From positions 1 through 61,643 of the forward strand of contig CANPXL010000016.1 of the NCBI GenBank assembly GCA_947586055.1: a stretch of 61,643 nt of DNA, read 5' to 3'. This document shows, in pieces, positions 44,317-53,306 of this stretch. Each line of letters starts with the position of its first letter. Position 1 is the first letter of the stretch. The translations under genes and the position numbers were made by a program. The DNA is from an uncultured Acetatifactor sp. Lineage in GTDB: Bacteria; Bacillota; Clostridia; Lachnospirales; Lachnospiraceae. The notes below the pieces were generated by a model that saw only the letters and a program-made list of their open reading frames with translations, was not told the DNA's origin and did no database searches.

Positions 44317-46179
44317 ATGGTTTCACGCAGAAATTTTATCAGTATTTGCATCATGATGGCGGTGCTGCTTTTTATGCTCCAGTTCTCACAGGTCATAAAA
44401 GAAAACGGCAGCGACTACAGCGTCAATGAGTACATGGAGACGGAGGTGCCCTCGGGAGACAAAAGGTGGCGCGCGGACGGCGCCGGGGACGGGACGGAGG
44501 AAGCTTCCGGACAGGGGGAGGAACCCGGGGGCGTCGTTTTTGTCGGGGATGCGGAAACGGATCTGGGACGGGTTGTGCTGCAGTGGTGCGATTACACCAA
44601 GAGAAAAAGGCTTGTGGTGTCCGGCCTTCGGGAGCTGACAGGCGGGGAGACGTTCCGGCTGCTCCTTCTGGATTCCGACGCCGTGGATTTTGAAAACGAG
44701 ACGCAGATCCTCACAGAACTGGCGCAGAAGGACATCGGGATCATTTTCTGCAATCTTCCGGACAGCGCCGTGATAGCCGAAAACAGTAACCTGCGCGGTC
44801 TCCTTGGAATATCGGCGGTGGACCGGCAGGTCACGGTTCTGGGGATCCAGATGTATTCCGGATTCCTTCTGGGCGGCGAGGCCGTTTTCCAGGCGCAGAA
44901 TAAAGAGGATGAAAAGTATCAGGATCTGCAGCTGACGGTGCCCTGGTACCGGACGGCGGGCGGAACCAAAACTTATATGGTGGGAATGCTGAAAATTACG
45001 GAAAATGCGGATCAGGATGACCCGAACCGGATCACCCGGGAAGATCAGCCGGCTCTGATCTGGAGGAACAGCTTTCAGTCGGCCAGGATCTTTGCCGTGA
45101 ACGGCAGTTATCTGTCCGATCTGACAGGACTTGGCATTCTGGACGCTTTTGTCTATGAGATGGAGCCTTATCAGATCTATCCTGTGATCAACGCGAGGAA
45201 TACCGTGGTCGCAAACTATCCGGATTTTTCTTCCGAAAACGCGGCGCAGATCCGGCGTTTGTACAGCAGGGAACCCGACGCGCTGTACAGGGATGTGATG
45301 TGGCCGGGAATCTCCGCCGTGTCCAAGCGGTACGACCTGAAGCTGACCTGCTGCGTGACGCCCCGGAATTCGGGGGAGGAAGATGCGGCGCCGGACACGA
45401 AAAGCGTGGCGTTTTATCTGCAGCAGTTCAGGGAGATCGGCGCGGAGGCGGGAAGATCGCTGGAGCATTCGGAAGAGATCTCCCTGACGGAAAAACTGCG
45501 CCGCGACGAGGAATTTTATGGCGCGTGGGACGCCCGGTACCGGTTTGGAAGCTGTTATCTGGGGGACGGACTGCCGGAGGAACTGGACGGGCTTTTGGAG
45601 GACGGCAGCCTGGGGGACGTGAGGTCGCTGGTGGTCAACGGACGTGAGGATCTGCCCCTCGTGTCCTATTATACGGACGACGTTACGCTGCAGCGTATCA
45701 CCGTAGACACGGTGGATTACGCGTATTCCATGGATCTGCGGATGAGAAGCGTGGTCACCGCGCTGGGGTACAGCAATATCCTGATGGATATGTCTGACGT
45801 CACATGGCCGAAATCCCGGGCGGACCAGTGGGAAAACTATTTTGACGATATTTCCAGCAACGTGGGAACTTATTGGAGCCGGTTCAGACAGTTTGATTCC
45901 ACCTCTCTGACGGAGAGCGACGCCAGACTGCGCAGCTTTCTGAATCTGAGCTACACAGACGCCTGCGAAGGGGATACGGTCACGCTGTACGTGGAAAACG
46001 GGGGACAGGAAGCGTGGTTTCTGCTGCGCACTCACGGGGAAGAGATCCGGCGGATGGAGGGCGGAACGTATGAAAAGCTGGAAAAGGACTTCTATCTGCT
46101 GCGGGTGACGTCCGATCAGGCGAAGATCCAGCTTGGCGACGAGGGAAAGAAACAGGACATCAGGCCCCTGGGCGGCTGA
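44317..46179 (+). CDS. DUF2194-family exported protein of the Pel locus
   Basis: A 620-residue protein with one N-terminal membrane helix or uncleaved signal (FISICIMMAVLLFMLQFSQV), the rest probably outside the cell. Residues about 70-190 resemble a flavodoxin- or glutaminase-like alpha/beta domain. The C-terminal half fits DUF2194, which I place near polysaccharide deacetylases. In Gram-positive Pel loci the gene before pelF encodes the PelA deacetylase, so this may do that job. I do not see the classical NodB Asp/His motifs, so activity is uncertain. ATG 44317 has AGGGGA seven bases upstream; a GTG at 44299 would add six residues. Confidence 0.65.
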   Translation: MVSRRNFISICIMMAVLLFMLQFSQVIKENGSDYSVNEYMETEVPSGDKRWRADGAGDGTEEASGQGEEPGGVVFVGDAETDLGRVVLQWCDYTKRKRLVVSGLRELTGGETFRLLLLDSDAVDFENETQILTELAQKDIGIIFCNLPDSAVIAENSNLRGLLGISAVDRQVTVLGIQMYSGFLLGGEAVFQAQNKEDEKYQDLQLTVPWYRTAGGTKTYMVGMLKITENADQDDPNRITREDQPALIWRNSFQSARIFAVNGSYLSDLTGLGILDAFVYEMEPYQIYPVINARNTVVANYPDFSSENAAQIRRLYSREPDALYRDVMWPGISAVSKRYDLKLTCCVTPRNSGEEDAAPDTKSVAFYLQQFREIGAEAGRSLEHSEEISLTEKLRRDEEFYGAWDARYRFGSCYLGDGLPEELDGLLEDGSLGDVRSLVVNGREDLPLVSYYTDDVTLQRITVDTVDYAYSMDLRMRSVVTALGYSNILMDMSDVTWPKSRADQWENYFDDISSNVGTYWSRFRQFDSTSLTESDARLRSFLNLSYTDACEGDTVTLYVENGGQEAWFLLRTHGEEIRRMEGGTYEKLEKDFYLLRVTSDQAKIQLGDEGKKQDIRPLGG

Positions 46180-46204
46180 ACGCGGACAAAATGAGGATGT
46201 GTCG

Positions 46205-47968
46205 ATGAAGATATGTATTGTTGCCGAGGGATGTTACCCTTATGTGGTGGGCGGCGTGTCCGGCTGGATCAACAGCATGATAAAATCGTTTCCCAAGGTG
46301 GAGTTCATTGTGCTCGCCATCGTATCGGGCCGTTCTCAGAGCGGAAAATTCGTCTATGATCTGCCCCGGAACGTGTCCGCCGTGTACGAGGCGTATCTGG
46401 ACGATTTCGACTGGGGGCGCGGGCCGAAGCACGGCAAGCGGACCCGGCTGTCGAAGGAGGAATATCTGGGGCTTCGCAGCATCGTCATGAATGAGGACGT
46501 AAACTGGGATGTCATTTTTGACATGTTCCAGAGGAAACGGTTTTCCATAGACGATCTGCTGATGGGGGCGGATTTTCTGCGTATTGTGCAGGAATGTTAT
46601 AAGGTCCGGTATCCCTACATTGTGTTTTCGGATTTCCTGTGGACGATGCGTTCCATTTATCTGCCGCTTTTTCTGATCCTCAAGACGCCGCTGCCGGAAG
46701 CGGACATTTATCACTGCGTGGCAACGGGGTACGCGGGAGTGCTGGGCAGCATGGCAAAACACTTTTTCAACTGCGGTCTTCTGATCTCCGAGCATGGAAT
46801 CTATACCAGAGAGAGGGAAGAAGAGCTTTTAAAGGCAGAGTGGGTGGCGGGCATCTATAAAAATATCTGGATCGATCAGTTTCGGAAAATGTCGCGTCTC
46901 GCCTATGAGAGGGCGGATATCGTCACCAGCCTTTACAATCACGCGAGAGAGCTTCAGATCGGACTCGGATGTCCGGAGGAAAAGCTGCGGGTTACCCCGA
47001 ACGGAATCGACGTCGGCAGGCTGGCGGATCTGCCGGGCAAAAAAGAGGAGGACGCCGGCTTTATCAACATCGGCGCCGTGCTGCGCGTGACGCCGATCAA
47101 GGATGTAAAGACGATGATACGCGCCTTTGCCTTCGCAAAGGAGGAAAACGCCGCGCTGAAGCTTTGGATCATGGGCCCCTGCGACGAGGATGAGGAATAC
47201 GCCAACGAGTGTTTTGAACTGGTGGAAGCGCTTCAGGTTCCGGATGTGGTCTTTACCGGACGGATCGATGTAAGAGAGTATCTGGGGCGGATGGATTTTA
47301 CCATATTGACCAGTATCAGCGAAGGGCAGCCGCTTACGATTCTGGAAAGCTATGCGGCCCATAAACCCGTGATCGCAACGGATGTGGGAAACTGCCGGGA
47401 ACTGATTTTCGGGGACGGGGACGGCTGCGGGACGGCAGGCATCCTCACCCATATTATGAACATCGCCGAGCTGTCCGCCGCCATGCTGGAGATGGCGAGA
47501 TCTTCCCAGGTGAGAGCGGCTATGGGAGAATGCGGATATCAGCGGGTGATCAAGCGCTATCAGATCCATCAGATGACATTGACGTATGAGAACATTTACG
47601 GCGAAGTGGGATGGAATTACGGCAAGCTGATGCCGCCTGCCGACGAGGAAGAGAGCGCGGAAGGGCTGGTCTTTTTGGAGGATACGGAAGAATACGGCGC
47701 CGAACTGCCGGATCTGGGCGGATATGATCTGGACAGCGAGGTAATGGCGGAGGGACAGGCCGAGCCGATGGAGTCGGTGGTGGAACTCTTTGGAAAGCGG
47801 ACTGCAGGATTGCCTGCCGCCGACAGCCGAAACGGCAGGGAAGAGGGCCGGGAAGGTGAGAATCTTCGTAGCGCCGGGCTCTGGAACGCCGATTCCGACG
47901 GGAGCGACGATTATGATATAGCGGTGCCAGATACGGACGATTACGATGTTGAGGTGGAACGGTTCTGA
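46205..47968 (+). CDS. pelF: PelF-type GT4 glycosyltransferase
   Basis: A 587-residue cytosolic glycosyltransferase. The N-terminus MKICIVAEGCYPYVVGGVSG, followed by WINSMIKSFP, is the PelF signature. In the C-terminal Rossmann domain, INIGAVLRVTPIKDVKTMIRAF and SEGQPLTILES give the UDP-sugar site with the EX7E motif. PelF is the polymerising enzyme that uses UDP-GlcNAc/UDP-GalNAc-type donors. Residues about 480-587 form an acidic, probably disordered tail (DEEESAEGLVFLEDTEEYG, DTDDYDVEVERF), not needed for the GT-B fold. ATG 46205 has GAGG eight bases upstream. It lies 25 bases after the DUF2194 gene. Confidence 0.93.
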   Translation: MKICIVAEGCYPYVVGGVSGWINSMIKSFPKVEFIVLAIVSGRSQSGKFVYDLPRNVSAVYEAYLDDFDWGRGPKHGKRTRLSKEEYLGLRSIVMNEDVNWDVIFDMFQRKRFSIDDLLMGADFLRIVQECYKVRYPYIVFSDFLWTMRSIYLPLFLILKTPLPEADIYHCVATGYAGVLGSMAKHFFNCGLLISEHGIYTREREEELLKAEWVAGIYKNIWIDQFRKMSRLAYERADIVTSLYNHARELQIGLGCPEEKLRVTPNGIDVGRLADLPGKKEEDAGFINIGAVLRVTPIKDVKTMIRAFAFAKEENAALKLWIMGPCDEDEEYANECFELVEALQVPDVVFTGRIDVREYLGRMDFTILTSISEGQPLTILESYAAHKPVIATDVGNCRELIFGDGDGCGTAGILTHIMNIAELSAAMLEMARSSQVRAAMGECGYQRVIKRYQIHQMTLTYENIYGEVGWNYGKLMPPADEEESAEGLVFLEDTEEYGAELPDLGGYDLDSEVMAEGQAEPMESVVELFGKRTAGLPAADSRNGREEGREGENLRSAGLWNADSDGSDDYDIAVPDTDDYDVEVERF

Positions 47969-47986
47969 CGGAAAGGAGAATGCAAC

Positions 47987-49426
47987 ATGGCTGGAATCGG
48001 TGTGCGGCTGAACAGAATCTTCAGCAAGAATACAATCACGACGAACCTGATCGGGTTCGGCTACAGTATGGCGATCACCATTGCGCCCATGTTTCTTGTG
48101 ATCGCGGCGGTGCTGCTTATGCAGATCCTGCTGGGAGTCTCCAAACTGGATTACGCGTCCAGGGAGCTTTACTCCTGCACGGTGCTTTATATCTTTGTCT
48201 TTTCCCTGCTTACGGCGTCCCCCTTTAACGCGGTCCTTTCCAAATATCTGTCGGACGTTATCTACAATGAGACGTATGAGGACATCCTGCCCTGTTATTA
48301 TGTGGGGCTTATTCTGAATATCGGTCTGAGCTGTCTTGTGGGCATTCCGTTCTGCGTCTGGGAATATATTGTGGGAGAGGTGGATCTTTTTTTCGTGTTT
48401 GCCGGATATTGCGGGTATGTGGCGCTTGCGATGGTCTTTTACTCCATGCTGTACCTTTCCATCTGCAAGGATTACAAGAAAATTTCTCTGTATTTCCTGA
48501 TCGGGATGGCTGTGACGGTGGTCCTGTCGCTGATTCTTGTGTATCTTGTGGGCGTGGAGGCCACCATCGCCATGCTGGTGTCGCTGGACGTGGGATTTGT
48601 CGTGGTGGGAAGCCTGGAACTGGCGCTGATCATAAGCTATTTCAGAGAAAACAGCGGGAAATACCGGGAAGTGCTTGTCTACTTTAAAAAATACTGGCAG
48701 CTGGTCATCACGAACTTTTTGTATATACTGGGTCTTTACATGCACAACTTTGTGTTCTGGTCCACGGATATGCGTATGGTGGTGGCAAAAAGCTTTGTCT
48801 GTATGACTACTTACGATATGGCTTCCTGTCTTGCCATGTTTACAAATATTACGGCAAGTGTTATATTTATATCAAGAGTTGAGATGCGGTTCCATGATCG
48901 CTACAAGGCATATTCGGAGGCTGTGATCGGCGGCAGGGGAATCGATATAGACAACGCGAAACGCAGAATGTTCAGCCAGCTTTCCGAGGAACTGATGAAC
49001 CTGGTCCGCATTCAGTTTATCGTGTCCGTAGTGCTGTTTTTCCTGTTTATCATCCTGCTTCCTCAGTTTGGGTTCGGGGGTCTGGTCATGCAGATCTATC
49101 CCTGTCTGACGGCGGGGTACTTTATCCTGTTTATCATGTATGCGGCGATTATTTTTCAGTACTATTACAATGATCTGATCGGAGCGGTGATGACGTCTCT
49201 GTCTTTTTGTCTGGGAACGCTGATCGGAAGCATTTTCGCCACCCGCCTTGCGCCGATCTGGTACGGGATCGGACTTGTCGCAGGATCCGCCGTCGGGTGG
49301 GCGGTAGCCTACCACAGGCTGCGGGTAATGGAAAAGACGCTGGACATCCATATTTTCTGCAACGGCAACATTATGAAACGGGGGCATGGAAAAATGCCGT
49401 CGAACAAAGTCTATACAAGAAAGTAA
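47987..49426 (+). CDS. pelG: PelG-type exopolysaccharide transporter
   Basis: A 479-residue integral membrane protein with about twelve helices, belonging to the PelG group within the MOP (flippase-like) superfamily. The opening MAGIGVRLNRIFSKNTITTN, then AITIAPMFLVIAAVLLMQILL, and LTASPFNAVLSKYLSDVIYN are typical PelG segments. It is expected to move the growing Pel-type polymer across the membrane with PelD, PelE and PelF. ATG 47987 has AAGGAG eight bases upstream, 18 bases after pelF. Confidence 0.92.
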   Translation: MAGIGVRLNRIFSKNTITTNLIGFGYSMAITIAPMFLVIAAVLLMQILLGVSKLDYASRELYSCTVLYIFVFSLLTASPFNAVLSKYLSDVIYNETYEDILPCYYVGLILNIGLSCLVGIPFCVWEYIVGEVDLFFVFAGYCGYVALAMVFYSMLYLSICKDYKKISLYFLIGMAVTVVLSLILVYLVGVEATIAMLVSLDVGFVVVGSLELALIISYFRENSGKYREVLVYFKKYWQLVITNFLYILGLYMHNFVFWSTDMRMVVAKSFVCMTTYDMASCLAMFTNITASVIFISRVEMRFHDRYKAYSEAVIGGRGIDIDNAKRRMFSQLSEELMNLVRIQFIVSVVLFFLFIILLPQFGFGGLVMQIYPCLTAGYFILFIMYAAIIFQYYYNDLIGAVMTSLSFCLGTLIGSIFATRLAPIWYGIGLVAGSAVGWAVAYHRLRVMEKTLDIHIFCNGNIMKRGHGKMPSNKVYTRK

Positions 49427-49477
49427 GCACATTTACAAAATCAGCGCCGGGTAGGAACGGCAGAAAGGACAGGCGGT

Positions 49478-49888
49478 ATGGAACCGGGAGTTTTACTGCG
49501 TATCATCATTATTGTCGTGGGTGTCTGTCTGTTTATGGTGACGCTCACATCTCTGGCAAAACGAAGGATGACGGAACCGTTCTGTCTCACCTGGGGATTG
49601 ATCAGCGTGATTATTGTTCTTGCGGGTATTTTGCTGCGGCCTACGGCGCTTGGCAGGTACATCAGCGGAACGGGAATGATACTGGTGGGACTGGTGGCCT
49701 TCTGTGTGATCTACGGGACTTATTTTATGAGCATCAAGATCTCGGAACTGATGCGGAGAAATCTGGAGCTTGCCATGCAGGTATCGCTGCTCAAAAAAGA
49801 AAATGAGGAGATCCGGCAGATGATCGCGGCGCTGGAGGATGGCGCGGGGAGGCAGGAGACGCCGGCGGACGGGGAAGCCGCGCAGTGA
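49478..49888 (+). CDS. DUF2304-family membrane protein
   Basis: A 136-residue protein with three membrane helices (about 6-26, 38-54, 65-84), then a short coiled coil (ELMRRNLELAMQVSLLKKEN) and a disordered tail. DUF2304 proteins are usually found next to glycosyltransferases of the dolichyl-phosphate-mannose-synthase type. Such a GT2 gene lies two genes downstream. It may be the membrane partner of that soluble GT2. It sits 51 bases after pelG in the same operon. Confidence 0.85.
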   Translation: MEPGVLLRIIIIVVGVCLFMVTLTSLAKRRMTEPFCLTWGLISVIIVLAGILLRPTALGRYISGTGMILVGLVAFCVIYGTYFMSIKISELMRRNLELAMQVSLLKKENEEIRQMIAALEDGAGRQETPADGEAAQ

Positions 49889-49963
49889 AAGCCCTTTTTG
49901 GGGGGAAGGATGCGGCGCAGGCCGAAGCGCCGGCGGAACGGGACATCGGGGGACAGTGAACGG

Positions 49964-51163
49964 ATGAAGAAACTGCTTTTTGTGATCAATACGCTGGGAC
50001 ATGCGGGAGCGGAGACGGCGCTCATGGAACTTTTGCGCCACCTGCCGCCGGAAGAATATGAGGTGGATCTGTATGTCCTGATGAACCAGGGCGAGATGGT
50101 ATCGCAGCTGCCGGGGCATGTCAGGCTTTTGAACAGACGTTATTCGGAAAAATCTGTCCTGAGCAGAGAGGGAAAGAAGGCGCTCTGGGGACAGATCCTG
50201 CGCGCGATGGCCGTCAGAGCCAGCGTACTGCGGTGTCTTCCGTATCTGGCAAAAAATTTCTGCGCCATGGCAGCCGCCGGAAAGATCCGGCCGGATAAGC
50301 TGCTCTGGCGGGTGATGTCCGAGGGCGGCATGCGCATCGATGCCCGTTACGATCTGGCGGTGGCCTATCTGGAGGGCGGATCTGCCTATTTTGTGGCGGA
50401 GCATGTGAATGCGGCAAAAAAGGCGGCGTTCATCCATGTGGATTACGAGAGGGCGGGCTACACAAGGGATCTGGACAAAAACTGCTATCTGAAATTTGAC
50501 AGGGTGTTTCCGGTTTCGGATGAAGTCAGGGCGTCATTTCTGAAGGTTTATCCGGAATGCGAAGCGGTGACGGAGGTGTTCCATAATCTCGTCAATCAGG
50601 AGGAGATCCGCAGGAAGGCGCTGCTTCCCGGCGGGTTTTCGGACGACTTTGACGGCCCGCGCATTCTCACAGTCGGACGGCTTACGGCGCAGAAGGCCAT
50701 AGAGGTTTCCGTGGAGGCAATGAAGCTTTTAAAGGACGGCGGGATCCGGGCGAGATGGTATGTGCTGGGCGAGGGAGAGGAACGGAACCGTCTGGAAGAG
50801 CGGATTCATAAGCTCGGTCTGAAGGAAGACTTTCTTTTGCTGGGGGCGGTTGACAATCCCTATCCTTACATCAGGCAGGCGGATCTGTATGTGCACGCCA
50901 GCCGGTTCGAGGGAAAGAGCATTGCCATTCAGGAAGCGCAGACGCTGGGCAGGCCGATTCTGGTGTCGGACTGCAGCGGCAACAGAGAGCAGGTCGAACA
51001 TAATGTGGACGGACTTCTCTGCAGCCTTACGCCCGAAGGAATCTGCGGAGGGATCAGGGAACTTCTGGAAGACGGAGAGCTGCGCCGGCGCCTTGGGGAA
51101 GCGGCGGCGGGAAAAAAGCTGACGGATCCGTCGGAGATGGGCAGGCTGCTCGCTTTGCTGTGA
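49964..51163 (+). CDS. GT4-family glycosyltransferase
   Basis: A 399-residue GT-B enzyme. MKKLLFVINTLGHAGAETAL is the N-terminal nucleotide-fold start. GRLTAQKAIEVSVEAMKLL and HASRFEGKSIAIQEAQTLG with the EX7E motif lie in the C-terminal domain. It should transfer a sugar from a nucleotide donor to a lipid-linked or protein acceptor at the cytoplasmic face. ATG 49964 was chosen because it gives the family N-terminus; the open frame before it is basic and low-complexity. The acceptor is unknown. It marks the change from Pel core genes to additional assembly genes. Confidence 0.9.
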   Translation: MKKLLFVINTLGHAGAETALMELLRHLPPEEYEVDLYVLMNQGEMVSQLPGHVRLLNRRYSEKSVLSREGKKALWGQILRAMAVRASVLRCLPYLAKNFCAMAAAGKIRPDKLLWRVMSEGGMRIDARYDLAVAYLEGGSAYFVAEHVNAAKKAAFIHVDYERAGYTRDLDKNCYLKFDRVFPVSDEVRASFLKVYPECEAVTEVFHNLVNQEEIRRKALLPGGFSDDFDGPRILTVGRLTAQKAIEVSVEAMKLLKDGGIRARWYVLGEGEERNRLEERIHKLGLKEDFLLLGAVDNPYPYIRQADLYVHASRFEGKSIAIQEAQTLGRPILVSDCSGNREQVEHNVDGLLCSLTPEGICGGIRELLEDGELRRRLGEAAAGKKLTDPSEMGRLLALL

Positions 51164-51178
51164 AAGGGTGGGGTTATC

Positions 51179-51961
51179 ATGAAACGAAAGGAATTGCTGA
51201 TCATTATTCCGGCGTACAATGAGGAGGACAACATAGGGGCTTTTCTGGAGAAGCTGGAAGCCCCTGAGATTATGGAAAAAGCCGATATCCTGGTCATGAA
51301 TGACGCTTCCGGAGACAGGACGGGGGATATTGTGCGCGCAAGGGGACACGAGGTCATCGATCACGTCTACAACCTTGGATATGGGTGCGGGCTCTGGGTC
51401 GGATATAAGTACGCCGTCAAAAAAGGATACCAATATGTCATTCAGATGGATGCGGACGGACAGCACGACGTATGCAACGTACTGAAGCTGTACCGCCGGC
51501 TGAAGGGAGAGGACGGTCAGGGGGGGTATTTTCCGGATATCGTGCTGGGATCCCGGTTTGTGGAGGGAAGTATGGCTTATCCCACTACCCGCATGAAAAA
51601 GATCGCCTATGCGCTGTTTCGGAGACTGATACGGATGGGAACCGGCAGAAAGATCATGGATCCCACCACGGGCCTTCAGGGACTCAGCCGCCGGGCCTTT
51701 TCCTATTACGCCGGATTCGGACATTTTGACGACAAATATCCGGACGCCAATATGATCATGCAGATGCTGATGCTGGGGTTTGGGGTGGAGGAAGTCCCCG
51801 CGGTGATGCATGCAAGAACCAACGGGACCAGCATGCATTCCGGGATCCTGAAACCTTTGCAGTATATGTTCCGCATGACGTTTTCCATCGTTGCGGTCTG
51901 GATTCGCGTCAGACTTTTCCGGGTAGATAAGGGGATCGTGGACAATGGAGCTGCTACATAA
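51179..51961 (+). CDS. GT2-family glycosyltransferase, DPM1-like
   Basis: A 260-residue GT-A enzyme. IIIPAYNEEDNIGAFLEKL is the N-terminal strand, VMNDASGDRT the donor-binding segment, and QMDADGQHD holds the DXD-type metal motif. It resembles dolichyl- or polyprenyl-phosphate mannosyl/glucosyl synthases without the C-terminal membrane helices, the type often paired with DUF2304 (two genes upstream). It probably makes a polyprenyl-phosphate sugar used outside the cell, for example by the large membrane protein at 53307. Its 3' end overlaps the next gene by 17 bases. Confidence 0.92.
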   Translation: MKRKELLIIIPAYNEEDNIGAFLEKLEAPEIMEKADILVMNDASGDRTGDIVRARGHEVIDHVYNLGYGCGLWVGYKYAVKKGYQYVIQMDADGQHDVCNVLKLYRRLKGEDGQGGYFPDIVLGSRFVEGSMAYPTTRMKKIAYALFRRLIRMGTGRKIMDPTTGLQGLSRRAFSYYAGFGHFDDKYPDANMIMQMLMLGFGVEEVPAVMHARTNGTSMHSGILKPLQYMFRMTFSIVAVWIRVRLFRVDKGIVDNGAAT

Positions 51962-53258
51962 GCTGAGAAGGGGGAAGCCCAACTGGAAATTTCAGAAGGC
52001 GGCGCTGAAGGAGACGACGGACGAGCTGCTCAATCCGGCGAGGGGCTGGTATCAGATCCACGTTTTTGAGGTGGAGAAGGAACCGGATTTTTCACAGCTG
52101 GAGTGGTGCCTTGACAGGAAAACCACGCTGGTTCTGCTGATGATTGATATCGGCGCCTGCAGGGAACGGGATTTGAGCCGGGAGTGTCTGGACCGCATCG
52201 GGCGGATTCTGACGTTTTTTTCCGACCGCCGTTACGATATGATTGTCCGGGCGGTCTATGACCATGAGGGCAACGCGGTGGAACGGGAGCCTTTTTTCTT
52301 TACACAGGTGATGAGACATCTGAATCAGCTGGGAGAGATACTGGACGACTTTGCGGACCATATCTTTGTGTGGCAGGGGATGCTGGTAGGAAGCTGGGGA
52401 GAGATGCATACTTCCCGGTTCCTGTCGACGGAAAAACTGGTCCAGATGGCGGATGTGCTGCGATACCACAGGCGCAGGCAGACTTTTCTGGCCGTCAGAA
52501 AGCCGGTCTACTGGCGCATGCTCCACCGGAAGCAGGACGACGGCAGTCCAAAATGCACGGACGGAATGGGATTGTTTGACGACGGTATTTTCGGCTCCGA
52601 AAGCCACCTGGGGACGTTCGGCGTCAAGGCGAAGGAACTCTGCGGATGGGAAGAGCCCTGGGCTAGGGAGGATGAACTGGCCTTCTTGCAGGAACTGGGC
52701 TGTTCTGCCCCAAATGGCGGCGAGGTGGTCTGTGATCCGGAGAATGCACAGACGCTGACGCCGGAGACGGCGTTGGACGAACTGCGTCGGATGCAGATTT
52801 CTTACCTGAACAAAGTCTACGACGACAGAGTGCTGGATATCTGGCGGGAGCAGAAATATCCCGGCTCCGGGGTCTGGGCGGGGGAAAGCCTGTTTTCCTA
52901 TATCGGGGCGCATCTCGGATATCGTTTTCTGGTGTGCCGGGTCGGCGCCCTGCCGGGAGGGGACCGGGACAGCTGCAGATTGGAGCTGGAGATAGAAAAC
53001 ACCGGTTTTGGAGGTCTCTATCAGGAAGCGGCGTTCTGGCTGGAGTACGGGGAGGAAGAAAATGCCGAAAAAATCCTTCTGGACGATCGCCTGCTGGGAT
53101 GGAAAAGCGGTGAAAGGCGGGTGCTTTGCTGTGAGCTGCAGGCGCCCCGGGGCGAACTGTTTCTGAGGGCTGAAAGAAAGCGGGACGGCGCCCGCATTGC
53201 GTTTGCAAATTCTTCAGACGGAGAGGGAAGAGTGCTTCTGGGACGGTTCGGGGCCTGA
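51945..53258 (+). CDS. DUF4874/DUF4832-family protein, cytosolic copy
   Basis: A 437-residue protein of the DUF4874-DUF4832 type, probably a TIM-barrel glycosidase-like domain followed by a beta domain. NPARGWYQIHVF begins it, VWQGMLVGSWGEMHTSRFL near residue 145 is the family's most conserved block, and the beta domain starts near LGYRFLV. There is no signal peptide or membrane helix. A paralogue at 55900 has the same blocks and an N-terminal anchor. Members occur in clostridial surface-polysaccharide loci; the reaction is unknown. It overlaps the GT2 gene by 17 bases. Confidence 0.82.
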   Translation: MELLHKLRRGKPNWKFQKAALKETTDELLNPARGWYQIHVFEVEKEPDFSQLEWCLDRKTTLVLLMIDIGACRERDLSRECLDRIGRILTFFSDRRYDMIVRAVYDHEGNAVEREPFFFTQVMRHLNQLGEILDDFADHIFVWQGMLVGSWGEMHTSRFLSTEKLVQMADVLRYHRRRQTFLAVRKPVYWRMLHRKQDDGSPKCTDGMGLFDDGIFGSESHLGTFGVKAKELCGWEEPWAREDELAFLQELGCSAPNGGEVVCDPENAQTLTPETALDELRRMQISYLNKVYDDRVLDIWREQKYPGSGVWAGESLFSYIGAHLGYRFLVCRVGALPGGDRDSCRLELEIENTGFGGLYQEAAFWLEYGEEENAEKILLDDRLLGWKSGERRVLCCELQAPRGELFLRAERKRDGARIAFANSSDGEGRVLLGRFGA

Positions 53259-53306
53259 GGGGGGAAGGGTTTTCGGAGAAAGCCGCTGGCAGAATGAGGT
53301 GACAAC

